64,000 nt of DNA, taken from contig JAPPLM010000042.1 in the NCBI GenBank assembly GCA_028874195.1, forward strand, positions 100,908-164,907, written 5' to 3'. The notes below the pieces were generated by a model that had not been told where the DNA came from, did no database searches, and was given only the letters and a program-made list of their open reading frames with translations. The stretch is from Chloroflexota bacterium (GTDB taxonomy: Bacteria; Chloroflexota; UBA11872; VXOZ01). Every line of letters starts with the position of its first letter. Within the stretch, counting starts at the first letter, position 1. This document shows positions 51,679-58,999 of this stretch, piece by piece. The translations under genes were made by a program, and so were the position numbers.

Positions 51679-53256
51679 GTGTTGCAACCGCTATTGATGT
51701 TTACGTCCGCGGTGGTGCCGGGACTCATTCTCATGTGGTACCTGCACTCCCGGCCGCAGTATCCTCAGCCGCGCGCGATCCTGTGGGCTACCTTAGGCTT
51801 GGGCGTGCTCGTGACGATTGTGGCAATTCCATTAAGGTTTCTTGTATCAGTACCGATTGACCTTCTTACAGATGGAATCTTAAGAGTCTTAGCTTGGGCA
51901 TTCTTGGGTGCAGGAGTGCTGGAGGAGTCACTGAAGTTTTGGGTGCTTGTGGGATTCGCGTGCCAGCGAAAGAGGCTGGCCGAGCCATTTGATGGGGTGG
52001 TATATGGGGTTGTCGCATCACTGGGCCTTGCGACCTTTGAGAGTATGGCATTCTTTATTGAAGGAGAGATGTTGGGTTCGGCAACACGGGCACTAACGTC
52101 GATTCCGGCGCATGGCGCACTCGGTGCTGTCATGGGATACTATGTCGCTCAAAGTCAATTCGATCCCTCGCGCCACGGTCGTCACTTACGCCTCGCTTGG
52201 TTGTTCCCCGTTGTGCTGCACGGATTCTATGACTTCCCGCTGTTTCTTGGCATACCCGTGCTTTTGCCATTGTCAGTTGTAGTTACTGTAGTCCTGTTGA
52301 TTTGGGCGTGGAGAATTGTTCGTCGGGTCCAATCGGGCCAGCGGCGCCGCAGCTTGGCGATTTGGGGAGACCTTGGCTCGAAACCCGGACAATTCAGTTC
52401 TCCGCATGCGATAGCGCTTGATCAGCAAGGCACCATGTACGTGGCAGATACGCTCAATAATCGTCTGCAGACACTCTCTCCCGCGGGAGAGTCCGTCTCT
52501 CAGTGGGGCACAACCGGGCAGCGTGGAGGCGAATACCGATCGCCCCACGACTTGACGCTCGATGAGAGCGGGCAGGTCTTTGTTGCCGACACGCTCAATC
52601 ACAGGATCCAGAAGCTTTCCGCCGAGGGCCAAGCGCTGGCGCAGTGGGGCGAGCAGGGCGCAAAGCCGGGGCAGTTTCGCTCGCCCAGCGGCGTTGCAGT
52701 GGACGCTGCGGGCAATATCTACGTGGCGGACACCGGCAATCATCGCATTCAGAAGCTCTCCGCAGACGGTGAGTTGCAGGCCATCTGGGGGTCCGACGGC
52801 AACGGACCGGGTGAGTTCCGCGCTCCGGTTGGTATTGCGGTAGATGCCGAAGGGTGGGTTTATGTGACGGATTCAGGAAATCATCGCATACAGAAACTCA
52901 CGCCCGAAGGCGAACCAAGTGAGCAGTGGGGGCAAGAAGGCACGGAACCGGGACAGTTTCGCAACCCAAGCGGGATAACATTGGACCGGCGCGGCAGGAT
53001 TTACGTCGCGGACACGTGGAACAACCGCGTTCAAGAGCTCTCCTCAGCCGGCGAACCGCTCTCCCAGTGGGGCTTACAGGTGGCGGGCCAACAGGGTCAG
53101 TTCTCGGACCCGTACGGGATCGCTGTTGACGACCGAGACCATGTGTATGTCGCCGACACCGGCAACCACCGCATCCATAAGCTGCATCCGTTCCGCACCC
53201 TTATGGCGAGCCCTGCACCGGAAGACACAAGCGCCCCCGAAGAGACGCCTTCCTAA
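51679..53256 (+). CDS. PrsW-type intramembrane protease fused to a six-repeat NHL propeller
   Basis: 525-aa fusion. Residues 1-215 form about seven transmembrane helices with all PrsW/CPBP-type motifs: EESLK (82-86), EPFDGVVYG (102-110), LGLATFESMAFF (115-126), PAHGALGAVMGYY and LHGFYDF. From about 227 there are six NHL repeats of about 45 residues (WG..G..PGQF..P.GIAVD..G.IYVADTGNHRIQKLS), enough for a closed propeller. PrsW in Bacillus cleaves an anti-sigma factor. The GTG start at 51679 is close to GGGAGG, so the TTG one codon on is also possible. No sigma or anti-sigma gene is adjacent. Confidence 0.82.
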   Translation: MLQPLLMFTSAVVPGLILMWYLHSRPQYPQPRAILWATLGLGVLVTIVAIPLRFLVSVPIDLLTDGILRVLAWAFLGAGVLEESLKFWVLVGFACQRKRLAEPFDGVVYGVVASLGLATFESMAFFIEGEMLGSATRALTSIPAHGALGAVMGYYVAQSQFDPSRHGRHLRLAWLFPVVLHGFYDFPLFLGIPVLLPLSVVVTVVLLIWAWRIVRRVQSGQRRRSLAIWGDLGSKPGQFSSPHAIALDQQGTMYVADTLNNRLQTLSPAGESVSQWGTTGQRGGEYRSPHDLTLDESGQVFVADTLNHRIQKLSAEGQALAQWGEQGAKPGQFRSPSGVAVDAAGNIYVADTGNHRIQKLSADGELQAIWGSDGNGPGEFRAPVGIAVDAEGWVYVTDSGNHRIQKLTPEGEPSEQWGQEGTEPGQFRNPSGITLDRRGRIYVADTWNNRVQELSSAGEPLSQWGLQVAGQQGQFSDPYGIAVDDRDHVYVADTGNHRIHKLHPFRTLMASPAPEDTSAPEETPS

Positions 53257-53360
53257 TTCTGCGGCACGCCCCTTTACGAACAAGATAGACCTATTGGACA
53301 GAGCAGGCTTGCTGCATGAACCTTTCAGAGGCTTGGAAGCGAGTAGCCCAACACGTTTGA

Positions 53361-53566
53361 TTTGCTGAGTGAGAGTAAGGTTGGCACAAGGCGCAGAGGC
53401 GGGGGACAAGCCCCCGCGCTACATCGTGGTCGGCGGTGTGCCGCGACCACAGGAGGCGCTGCCATGCATCCGGTAGCGCGGGTTTGCAACCTGCGCCGTA
53501 TCACAGTGTTGCCGGAGTATCTCGCCAGTCCGGTTACGCTCTAAGGAAAGATGTCGCGCCACTAGG
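53361..53566 (+). repeat. Long intergenic repeat, copy B (pairs with 2993-3232)
   Basis: It shares ordered blocks with copy A: TTTGCTGAGTGAG, GGGGGACAAGCCCCCGCGC, GTGGTCGG, GCTGCCATGCATCCGGTAGC, CAACCTGCGCC, CCAGTCCGGTTAC and CCACTAGG. Copy B has an intact palindrome at 53469-53497 where copy A is interrupted. Its final CTAGG supplies the stop codon (TAG) of tlyA on the other strand. No protein is encoded. Confidence 0.75.
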
Positions 53567-54314
53567 CGCGTTTGAGATGAAGAAACAACTCGCGATTGCC
53601 ATGCTTACCGGGTAGTGGGCTCTCGCTTTCGCCCTTTACGGTAAGATCGGTTGCACTGCACCAGGCAACAAAGGCGTCGCAAATCCGCCGCCGCTTGTCT
53701 CTCTCGTGAATTGATCCGCCTTTCTCAAGGCCGCTTGTGGCCGCTTCAAACTGTGGCTTGAGGAGAACGACAAGGTCTGCGTCAGCCCGCGTAAGGGCGC
53801 AGACGTGGGGCAAGACGAGACGCAAAGAAATGAATGAAACGTCTACAACGGCAATGTGTGGTGGTTTGGGGAGTTTCGTTAGGTCTCGAATGTCGGTTTG
53901 TTCAAAGACCGCGACCCTGGGATCCGACCGTAGGTCGCTGTGAAGTTGATTAGTGCCCACGTCAACCGCATAGACCCGCTTTGCGCCCTGCCGCAGCAGT
54001 TGCCAGGTGAACCCCCCGGCGCCGCTGCCTACGTCGAGGGCTATCTTGCCCAAGCAGTCGATCTGAAACGACTCCAGGACTCCCGCCAGCTTGTGTTCGC
54101 CGCGCCCTATGCGAAGGGTGCTCTGTGGGTTCACGGTTATCTGCGCTTCGGAGTCAACAGACGCAGCGGGTTTGGTAACGGTGTGGCCGTTAACGTGCAC
54201 GCCCCCCGCGCGAATGGCATAGGCGGCCTTTTCGCGGCTGGGGAAGAAGCGCTGCTCGACGAGGAGCCGGTCGAGTCGCAGCGTCACTTTGGGTCGCTCT
54301 ATTGTATCGGACAT
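53562..54314 (-). CDS. tlyA: TlyA-family rRNA methyltransferase
   Basis: 250-aa protein with an N-terminal S4 RNA-binding domain (LRLDRLLVEQRFFPSREKAA, AGGVHVNGHTVTKP) and an FtsJ-like Rossmann methyltransferase domain (DVGSGAGGFTWQLLRQGA, YAVDVGTNQLH, DVSFISLRLVLPHV, LLKPQFEA). TlyA 2'-O-methylates 16S/23S rRNA in Mycobacterium, and relatives are widely annotated as rRNA methyltransferases or hemolysin-like. I chose the ATG at 54314 because homology begins just after it; an in-frame GTG 19 codons upstream is less likely. Its stop codon lies within the intergenic repeat. Confidence 0.88.
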   Translation of the reverse strand: MSDTIERPKVTLRLDRLLVEQRFFPSREKAAYAIRAGGVHVNGHTVTKPAASVDSEAQITVNPQSTLRIGRGEHKLAGVLESFQIDCLGKIALDVGSGAGGFTWQLLRQGAKRVYAVDVGTNQLHSDLRSDPRVAVFEQTDIRDLTKLPKPPHIAVVDVSFISLRLVLPHVCALTRADADLVVLLKPQFEAATSGLEKGGSIHERDKRRRICDAFVAWCSATDLTVKGESESPLPGKHGNRELFLHLKRA

Positions 54315-54417
54315 GCTGAAGTTCAGTGGTTCCTGTCGGTCCAACTCCCACGGAACGGGCGAGATAGTCACTTGCGGCGAGGGGTGAAACTACATTGACA
54401 TAACCATAGAAGCAATT

Positions 54418-54472
54418 CTGTTGAAAAGAAAACTCGCCGCCCAGTGATCGTTCTGATGGCCGGGCGGCGAGT
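54418..54472 (-). terminator. Intrinsic terminator of the RidA-family gene
   Basis: Perfect 11-bp stem (54432-54442 with 54462-54472; ACTCGCCGCCC / GGGCGGCGAGT) with a 19-nt loop, followed on the minus strand by TTTCTTTTCAAC. It lies 19 bp after the stop of the 54491-54961 gene. Confidence 0.75.
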
Positions 54473-54490
54473 GGTCGTTTGTGCCAGCTA

Positions 54491-54961
54491 CTAGTCTTCC
54501 ACTTCCGCGATGAACTCGATCTCAACGGGGATGTTGCTTGGCAGCGCACCCATGCCGACTGCGGAGCGGGCATGCTTGCCCTTGTCGCCAAAGACCTCAA
54601 CCAAGAGGTCGGAGCAGCCGTTGATAACCTTGGGCTGGTCGGCAAAGTCGGGCGTGCTGTTTACCATGCCAAGGACCTTCACAATGCGTGACACTTTGCT
54701 GAGGTCGCCGGTCGCGTCCTTGAGCGCGCAGAGGAGATTGTAGGCGGTTTGCCGGGCTGCTTCGTAGCCTTCCTCGATGCCGTAACGCTCGCCCAATTTG
54801 CCGTCGTAAACGGTAGCGTCAGCATCGCCGGCACGGTTGGGCCCTTGGCCCGACAGGTATACTAGATTTCCCGTGCGCACCCACGGTACGTAGTTGGCGA
54901 CAGGCGCATTTGGCGCTCGGAGCTCGAGTCCTAGCTCTTTGAGTTTCTCTTCCGGTGACAT
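54491..54961 (-). CDS. RidA/YjgF-family protein
   Basis: 156-aa protein of the RidA superfamily, trimeric enamine/imine deaminases that detoxify reactive 2-aminoacrylate-like products of PLP enzymes. NLVYLSGQGPNRAG, the KDATGDLSKVSRIVKVLGMVN stretch, and HARSAVGMGALPSNIPVEIE with the catalytic Arg are clear. It is longer than the RidA core and belongs to the about 155-aa subgroup, whose activity may differ. GAAAGGAA precedes the ATG. It is monocistronic, with its own terminator. Confidence 0.87.
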   Translation of the reverse strand: MSPEEKLKELGLELRAPNAPVANYVPWVRTGNLVYLSGQGPNRAGDADATVYDGKLGERYGIEEGYEAARQTAYNLLCALKDATGDLSKVSRIVKVLGMVNSTPDFADQPKVINGCSDLLVEVFGDKGKHARSAVGMGALPSNIPVEIEFIAEVED

Positions 54962-55110
54962 TGCGTTCCTTTCTTTAGCCGCAAGATTATTGGTCTACTT
55001 TGCTAACCAGTGATTACACGTTCTGCATTGTACGGTGACAGTACTCCAAGGTCAAAGATGCCGCGGTCGGCCACCAGCGTCTGGCGGCCTCATTGATTGG
55101 CAAAGCCTAC

Positions 55111-56163
55111 CTATTCTTGAACCGGGAATGTGACCGGCGCCCCGCCCTGGGCGGCGGACTGCACCGTGGCCACGAGAATTTCCGTTACGCGCCTTCCGTC
55201 GTAAGGCCCGGAAATCTGAGGCAGCGTACCCCTGCCTTCAACCAAAGCTATGAGTTCCTCAATCGCGGCTGCGCTTCCTGAGACCGCTGCCGTAGCCGGC
55301 TCTAGCGCCCGCACACCGTCGGCGGTCTCGATTTCGGCGCCAATCGAATTGCCCAAGCGAATCCGGCCCGACTCTCCCGTCACCTCTAATTCGAAGCCGG
55401 TTGCGGTGTTCTGCGAAGCCATATAGAAGCCGCGCACGCCGTTCGAGAAAAGGATCAGGGAGTTGACGCCGGGGTCGGTGGCGGGATCATGGCCGCCGTC
55501 ACCGGCATAGCGCGGCCCGTAGTCCGCGAAATTGTCATCAAAACGCGCCGTGAGCCACTCGGGCTCACCGTCAGCGAAGAAGCAGATCGCATCCGTCAGA
55601 TGCGTGCCGTTGCGGAAGAGCATGGCGCGTGCGCCGCCCATTCTGCCGACGACCGTCCGCACGGGTCCGATAGCGCCGTTGCGAATGGCTGCCCGCGCCT
55701 CGTACCACTGGGGCTGCCAGCGGCGGCTGTGATCGACTGACAGGAAAACACCGTGTTTCTCGATGGCCGCGATCATGCGGTCGGCGTCGGCCAGTGTTGT
55801 GGCCAGCGGCTTTTCGCAAAATATGGCGCGCGCTCCGGCTGCCGCCGCGTCAACGGTGATGTCGGCGTGGCGGTGGTCGGAGGTCACAACGCTGACAATG
55901 TCGAGGTTCTCTTTCGCCAGCATCTCGCGATAGTCCTGATACTGGGTTATGCCCGGCCAGCGGTGCTGCCACTTGGCGACAAAGTCCTGGGTTAGCTCCG
56001 CTACAAGGTCGCAGACTGCAACGACCTCTGTGGCGGGCACACAATTGTAACCGGCCGCGTGGGAGTGCGGCGCGGCAGCGCCCATAATCGGATGAGACGA
56101 CTCTTTGGCCGGCGCACTGGCGATGCCGGTGCAACCGACGATTCCGACACGATAGGTAGCCAT
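55111..56163 (-). CDS. Gfo/Idh/MocA family oxidoreductase
   Basis: 350-aa NAD(P)-dependent oxidoreductase. The N-terminus VGIVGCTGIASAPA is a modified Rossmann loop followed by an unusual insert (HPIMGAAAPHSHAAGY). AIFCEKPLATTLADADRMI holds the EKP motif, and FLSVDHSRRWQPQW the active-site region. Substrates in this family are mostly sugars, inositols or their acids and are not predictable here. AAGGAG precedes the ATG. It is divergent from the tRNA-Ala gene. Confidence 0.86.
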   Translation of the reverse strand: MATYRVGIVGCTGIASAPAKESSHPIMGAAAPHSHAAGYNCVPATEVVAVCDLVAELTQDFVAKWQHRWPGITQYQDYREMLAKENLDIVSVVTSDHRHADITVDAAAAGARAIFCEKPLATTLADADRMIAAIEKHGVFLSVDHSRRWQPQWYEARAAIRNGAIGPVRTVVGRMGGARAMLFRNGTHLTDAICFFADGEPEWLTARFDDNFADYGPRYAGDGGHDPATDPGVNSLILFSNGVRGFYMASQNTATGFELEVTGESGRIRLGNSIGAEIETADGVRALEPATAAVSGSAAAIEELIALVEGRGTLPQISGPYDGRRVTEILVATVQSAAQGGAPVTFPVQE

Positions 56164-56254
56164 AGCCTGACTCCTTTTGTGAAATGCCTTACGGCTATTG
56201 GGGGTGTATCGTTTACGCGACCCGCGTTGCGATGCTACAATTATAATCGAATGC

Positions 56255-56330
56255 GGGCCCGTAGCTCAGTTGGGAGAGCGCGTGAATGGCATTCACGAGG
56301 TCGTCGGTTCGACCCCGATCGGGTCCACCA
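56255..56330 (+). tRNA. tRNA-Ala (GGC)
   Basis: A complete cloverleaf can be folded. Acceptor stem GGGCCCG / CGGGTCC (one G-U pair), D arm GCTC...GAGC, anticodon arm CGTGA-ATGGCAT-TCACG with anticodon GGC, T arm GTCGG-TTCGACC-CCGAT, and an encoded CCA end. GGC reads alanine GCC codons. The 3' end and the 20 bp after it are imperfectly repeated at 57425-57456. Confidence 0.95.
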
Positions 56331-56350
56331 GACTTGATAAGATCAAGAAC
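56319..56350 (+). repeat. tRNA 3'-end repeat unit (candidate attachment-site half)
   Basis: This segment, from GGTCCACCA at the tRNA-Ala end through ACTTGATAAGATCAAGAACCTT, matches 57425-57456 at about 26 of 32 positions in direct orientation. tRNA 3' ends are common integration sites. No integrase gene is found in between, so this is only a candidate or relic. The 56331-56597 stretch holds no gene I can support. Confidence 0.45.
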
Positions 56351-56597
56351 CTTTGAGTTGGCCGTCGTTATAGAACTGTAGTCCAGGCCTGACCTGCTTC
56401 GTTAGCGGAATCCAGATTCCCCTTCCAGAGGATGGGCCGGTTTGTGACGGTGTAGCCGCCGCCCTGTTGTCACCAAATTCTCGAAGCTCCCTCTGACCGG
56501 GCTCAGGGCCATCCGGCCACACTTGGCCCTGGGTACCTTGGTCGAATTGCTCGATTGTCGCATCCTCAGTAAACTTGGGCGAATTCGTGTAGGGGGT

Positions 56598-57083
56598 GTG
56601 AGCATTGTGAGGCCAGTATTTGTTAGCCAGCCTACTTGGGTCCCTCCAGAGCACCGATCGGGTCTCGATAAGTTCAAGAATCTGCTGCGAGTACGTGACC
56701 TAGATCCTCGCTCGATCGGCGTAACGGACCTTCCCAGCCAACTACCGCTGGACGAAGTGATCCAATTAATGAAGCGTTGCTATGGGGCGATTATCCTGGG
56801 TATCCCTCAGATCGAAGTCCAGTCAGGCAAACTGAAGGGTGATGAAATCACATCTCCATTTAGCCTTGGCACCGAGTGGAATCACATCGAAGCTGCTTTG
56901 GCCTACTCCCTTCAACTACCGGTGTTGGTGATCCACGACGTCACGGTGGGCAGAGGCATTTTCGATCGTGGGGCAGCTAACGCATTCATCTATGCCGTCG
57001 ATTTTTCCTCCGATTCGTGGTCGCTCACCGACAAGATCAGCGGCGCTTTGGGAGCCTGGTGTGGTCGACTTAGGCCAGAGTAG
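56598..57083 (+). CDS. TIR-like / nucleotide-binding Rossmann-type protein
   Basis: About 161-aa protein starting SIVRPVFVSQPTW. The layout, a beta-strand VFVSQP, a long helical middle with MKRCYGAIILGIPQ, then SPFSLGTEWNHIEAALAY followed by the strand LPVLVIHD, resembles TIR-like or nucleoside-deoxyribosyltransferase folds, in which a Glu (here in TEWNHIE) is catalytic. TIR proteins often act as NAD-cleaving defence effectors. The start is uncertain (GTG at 56598 or 56607; AGGGGG is close by), and the frame extends upstream to a TTG at 56523. It lies just after the tRNA in an accessory strip. Fold assignment is tentative. Confidence 0.45.
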   Translation: MSIVRPVFVSQPTWVPPEHRSGLDKFKNLLRVRDLDPRSIGVTDLPSQLPLDEVIQLMKRCYGAIILGIPQIEVQSGKLKGDEITSPFSLGTEWNHIEAALAYSLQLPVLVIHDVTVGRGIFDRGAANAFIYAVDFSSDSWSLTDKISGALGAWCGRLRPE

Positions 57084-57276
57084 GTTGAAACCAAGATGCT
57101 GTAGACATTATGCGGTAATGATTTCGACATGCGGGCCATATCGCCGAGAAGGCAGCAGAAAGCATGAAGTTTGTCTGCTCTGATGCTGCCAGCCCGACTC
57201 ACTGGCTCGTCGTTTGGTTTAGCTGTACATAGATTGGCGTTAGTTCCCAAAGGGGCCGGGTCAGTTCCTCCCGTAC

Positions 57277-57336
57277 ATGAGAGTCGTCCTCGATACCAAC
57301 GTCTTGAGGAACGATCTATCTAATGGCATGACATAG
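57277..57336 (+). pseudogene. PIN-domain toxin N-terminal remnant
   Basis: ATG opens a 19-residue frame, MRVVLDTNVLRNDLSNGMT, then TAG. MRVVLDTNVL is the classic start of PIN-domain (VapC/PIN_3) nucleases, with the first catalytic Asp. The rest of the domain is missing, so this is a decayed gene. It lies in the otherwise non-coding 57084-57729 gap. Confidence 0.5.
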
Positions 57337-57359
57337 CGCTAGCATCGTCGTTGCTTAGG

Positions 57360-57395
57360 AACCTTCACCTGATTGTGAATAATCAGGTGAAGGTT
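57360..57395. repeat. Perfect 15-bp inverted repeat
   Basis: AACCTTCACCTGATT (57360-57374) and AATCAGGTGAAGGTT (57381-57395) are perfectly complementary around a 6-nt loop. There is no T-run on either strand, so it is not a typical terminator. It sits between the PIN remnant and the tRNA-end-like repeat, and may be a small mobile element end or a structured site. Confidence 0.55.
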
Positions 57396-57424
57396 GCTCG
57401 AAGATGGTTCTGCCTACCGTCAAC

Positions 57425-57456
57425 TTAGGCCCACCAAACTTGACAAAGTCTAGAAC
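57425..57456 (+). repeat. Imperfect copy of the tRNA-Ala 3' end
   Basis: GGCCCACCAAACTTGACAA followed by AGTCTAGAACCTT is a direct, diverged repeat of 56319-56350 (about 26 of 32 positions). With the tRNA end it brackets 1.1 kb containing the TIR-like gene, the PIN remnant and the 15-bp inverted repeat. It could be a decayed attachment site. Confidence 0.4.
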
Positions 57457-57729
57457 CTTGGTCTTGAGGCTCCTTCTGAACTTGTGGCCACGCCTGCTTA
57501 CACCCCGCAGGAAGAAACTTACCACGAGTGGAGACTGCAAGAGACGAACGGGCAGTTTCGCGTTGCCGCTTGTCTGCCTTCGGGTAGTGTGTACAGCTAG
57601 GCAGCCCACGGAGAGAGGTCTGCGAGGGGATGCCAAGCTGCCGTTCCTATAAAGTCAAATGTCTCATCACCACAGCATCCGTTGGCAGGGACCTTGACGC
57701 CCGCCCTTGCACGTCAAGAGGATGATTCC

Positions 57730-58539
57730 ATGGCCAAATCAGAGAAAGAGGCGATCCTTAGGGCTCGGGGTGCGGGGAGCACGGGAGTGCAGCGGCAGGG
57801 GAACGTCATTCTACGGCACGCCCGCCCTTGGACACCAACCGTGCACTCGCTTCTGCGGCACCTGGAAGAGGTCGGATTCTCCGGTGCCCCGCGTGTCGTG
57901 GGCTCGGGGTTCGCTCCAGACGGTCGGGAGACACTCAGCTACATAGAGGGCGAGTTCACGCACCCTTGGCCGTGGAGCATCGAGGGCGCGGCAGGAGTAG
58001 TTCATCTGCTACGGAAGTTCCATGAGGCGACCGCATCCTATCGGCCACCTTCTCACGCAGTGTGGCCGCCCTGGTTCGGTCGGAGTCTTGGAGGGCCCAA
58101 CAGAATCATCGGGCATTGTGATGTCGCAGCCTGGAATATCGTAGCGCGAAGCGGGCTTCCCGTAGCCTTGATCGACTGGGAAACTGCCGGTCCGGTCGAC
58201 CCCATGATTGAACTTGCCCAAGCCTGCTGGCTCAACGCGAAGCTGTTTGATGACGATGTCGCAGAACGTGAAGGACTGCCATCTCTGGAAGTCCGTGCAC
58301 GCCAGCTTCGCGCCATCGTTGATGCCTACGGTCTTTCGACGACACAACGACGAGATATGGTCGACTTGATAATCGGATACGCTATCCATGACGCCGCCGA
58401 GCAAGCTGACGAGTTTCGAGTCACACCCGACATGGTCGATCCGATGCTTGACGGCTACCCCATCATCTTGACATGGCGGGCCCGAGCCGCAGCGTGGGTG
58501 TATCGCAACCGGGATACGCTGGAGAGGGCAATCCAGTAG
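57730..58539 (+). CDS. APH-family (aminoglycoside/choline kinase-like) phosphotransferase
   Basis: 269-aa protein with the APH kinase fold signature GHCDVAAWNIVARSGLPVALIDWETAGPVDP: the HxD of HGDxxxxN is replaced by HCD, the Asn is kept, and IDWE is the DFG-equivalent metal site. GNVILRHARPWTPTVHSLLRHLEEVGF is the N-lobe. Such enzymes phosphorylate aminoglycosides, macrolides, choline or other small molecules; the substrate is unknown and resistance should not be assumed. AGAGG precedes the ATG at 57730, preferred over an in-frame upstream start. Confidence 0.78.
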   Translation: MAKSEKEAILRARGAGSTGVQRQGNVILRHARPWTPTVHSLLRHLEEVGFSGAPRVVGSGFAPDGRETLSYIEGEFTHPWPWSIEGAAGVVHLLRKFHEATASYRPPSHAVWPPWFGRSLGGPNRIIGHCDVAAWNIVARSGLPVALIDWETAGPVDPMIELAQACWLNAKLFDDDVAEREGLPSLEVRARQLRAIVDAYGLSTTQRRDMVDLIIGYAIHDAAEQADEFRVTPDMVDPMLDGYPIILTWRARAAAWVYRNRDTLERAIQ

Positions 58540-58619
58540 TTGAGGATATGGCAAGCTACGGCGCCGCTCACCTGCTTTCTGCGTGGCTTCGCCATGAAGA
58601 ATTAGGGAGTCAATAAGGA

Positions 58620-58988
58620 ATGAAATCAACGCTTACGGAGTTGATAGCCCGCGCGCCGTGGCACGAGGCGGTTACCTTTCGCAGGACGTGGCCCCACGAG
58701 TACGTGATGTCCGAGAGTGATGGCCAGCAGGAGTTGCTGGCGGCGGTCTGCGAGCGCTTCCGCGCCGGAGAGGGTGTGGCGTGCCGCTTCTTTCGCATGA
58801 ACAACACCTATCTCTTCATCGGCGACCACAAATACTGGCTGATGACCCATTGGGATGAAATGAAACCTGGCGTGAACTATGTGATCAACCGCGCGCGCCT
58901 CTACCGTGACCGCTGCGACTTCGTCATCCAGCACGGTGACACGGGCAAGCCAGAGGACTATCCAGCAAACCCGGCCAATCTGAGCTAA
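58620..58988 (+). CDS. Conserved-looking 122-aa protein of unknown function
   Basis: 122-aa soluble protein, rich in Arg, Trp and acidic residues (TFRRTWPHEYVMSESDGQQE, CRFFRMNNTYLFIGDHKYWL). No family recognised. GGGAG lies 11 nt before the ATG. Its stop is 11 bp before the next gene, which starts with a strong GGGAGG, so the two are probably an operon. Proximity to a nuclease-like protein suggests a partner or regulator, but that is inference. Confidence 0.7.
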   Translation: MKSTLTELIARAPWHEAVTFRRTWPHEYVMSESDGQQELLAAVCERFRAGEGVACRFFRMNNTYLFIGDHKYWLMTHWDEMKPGVNYVINRARLYRDRCDFVIQHGDTGKPEDYPANPANLS

Positions 58989-58999
58989 GGGAGGAATCG

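Noticed and set aside
57355..57636. 93-codon minus-strand frame ending near the tRNA-like repeat
   Set aside because: The KVLDFVKFGGP peptide parallels a frame reading into the tRNA-Ala repeat, so it reflects the repeated DNA. No ribosome binding site or domain supports a gene.
57730..58539. Aminoglycoside resistance gene
   Set aside because: Only the APH fold can be supported. The HxD motif is altered and substrates of this superfamily are too varied to claim resistance.
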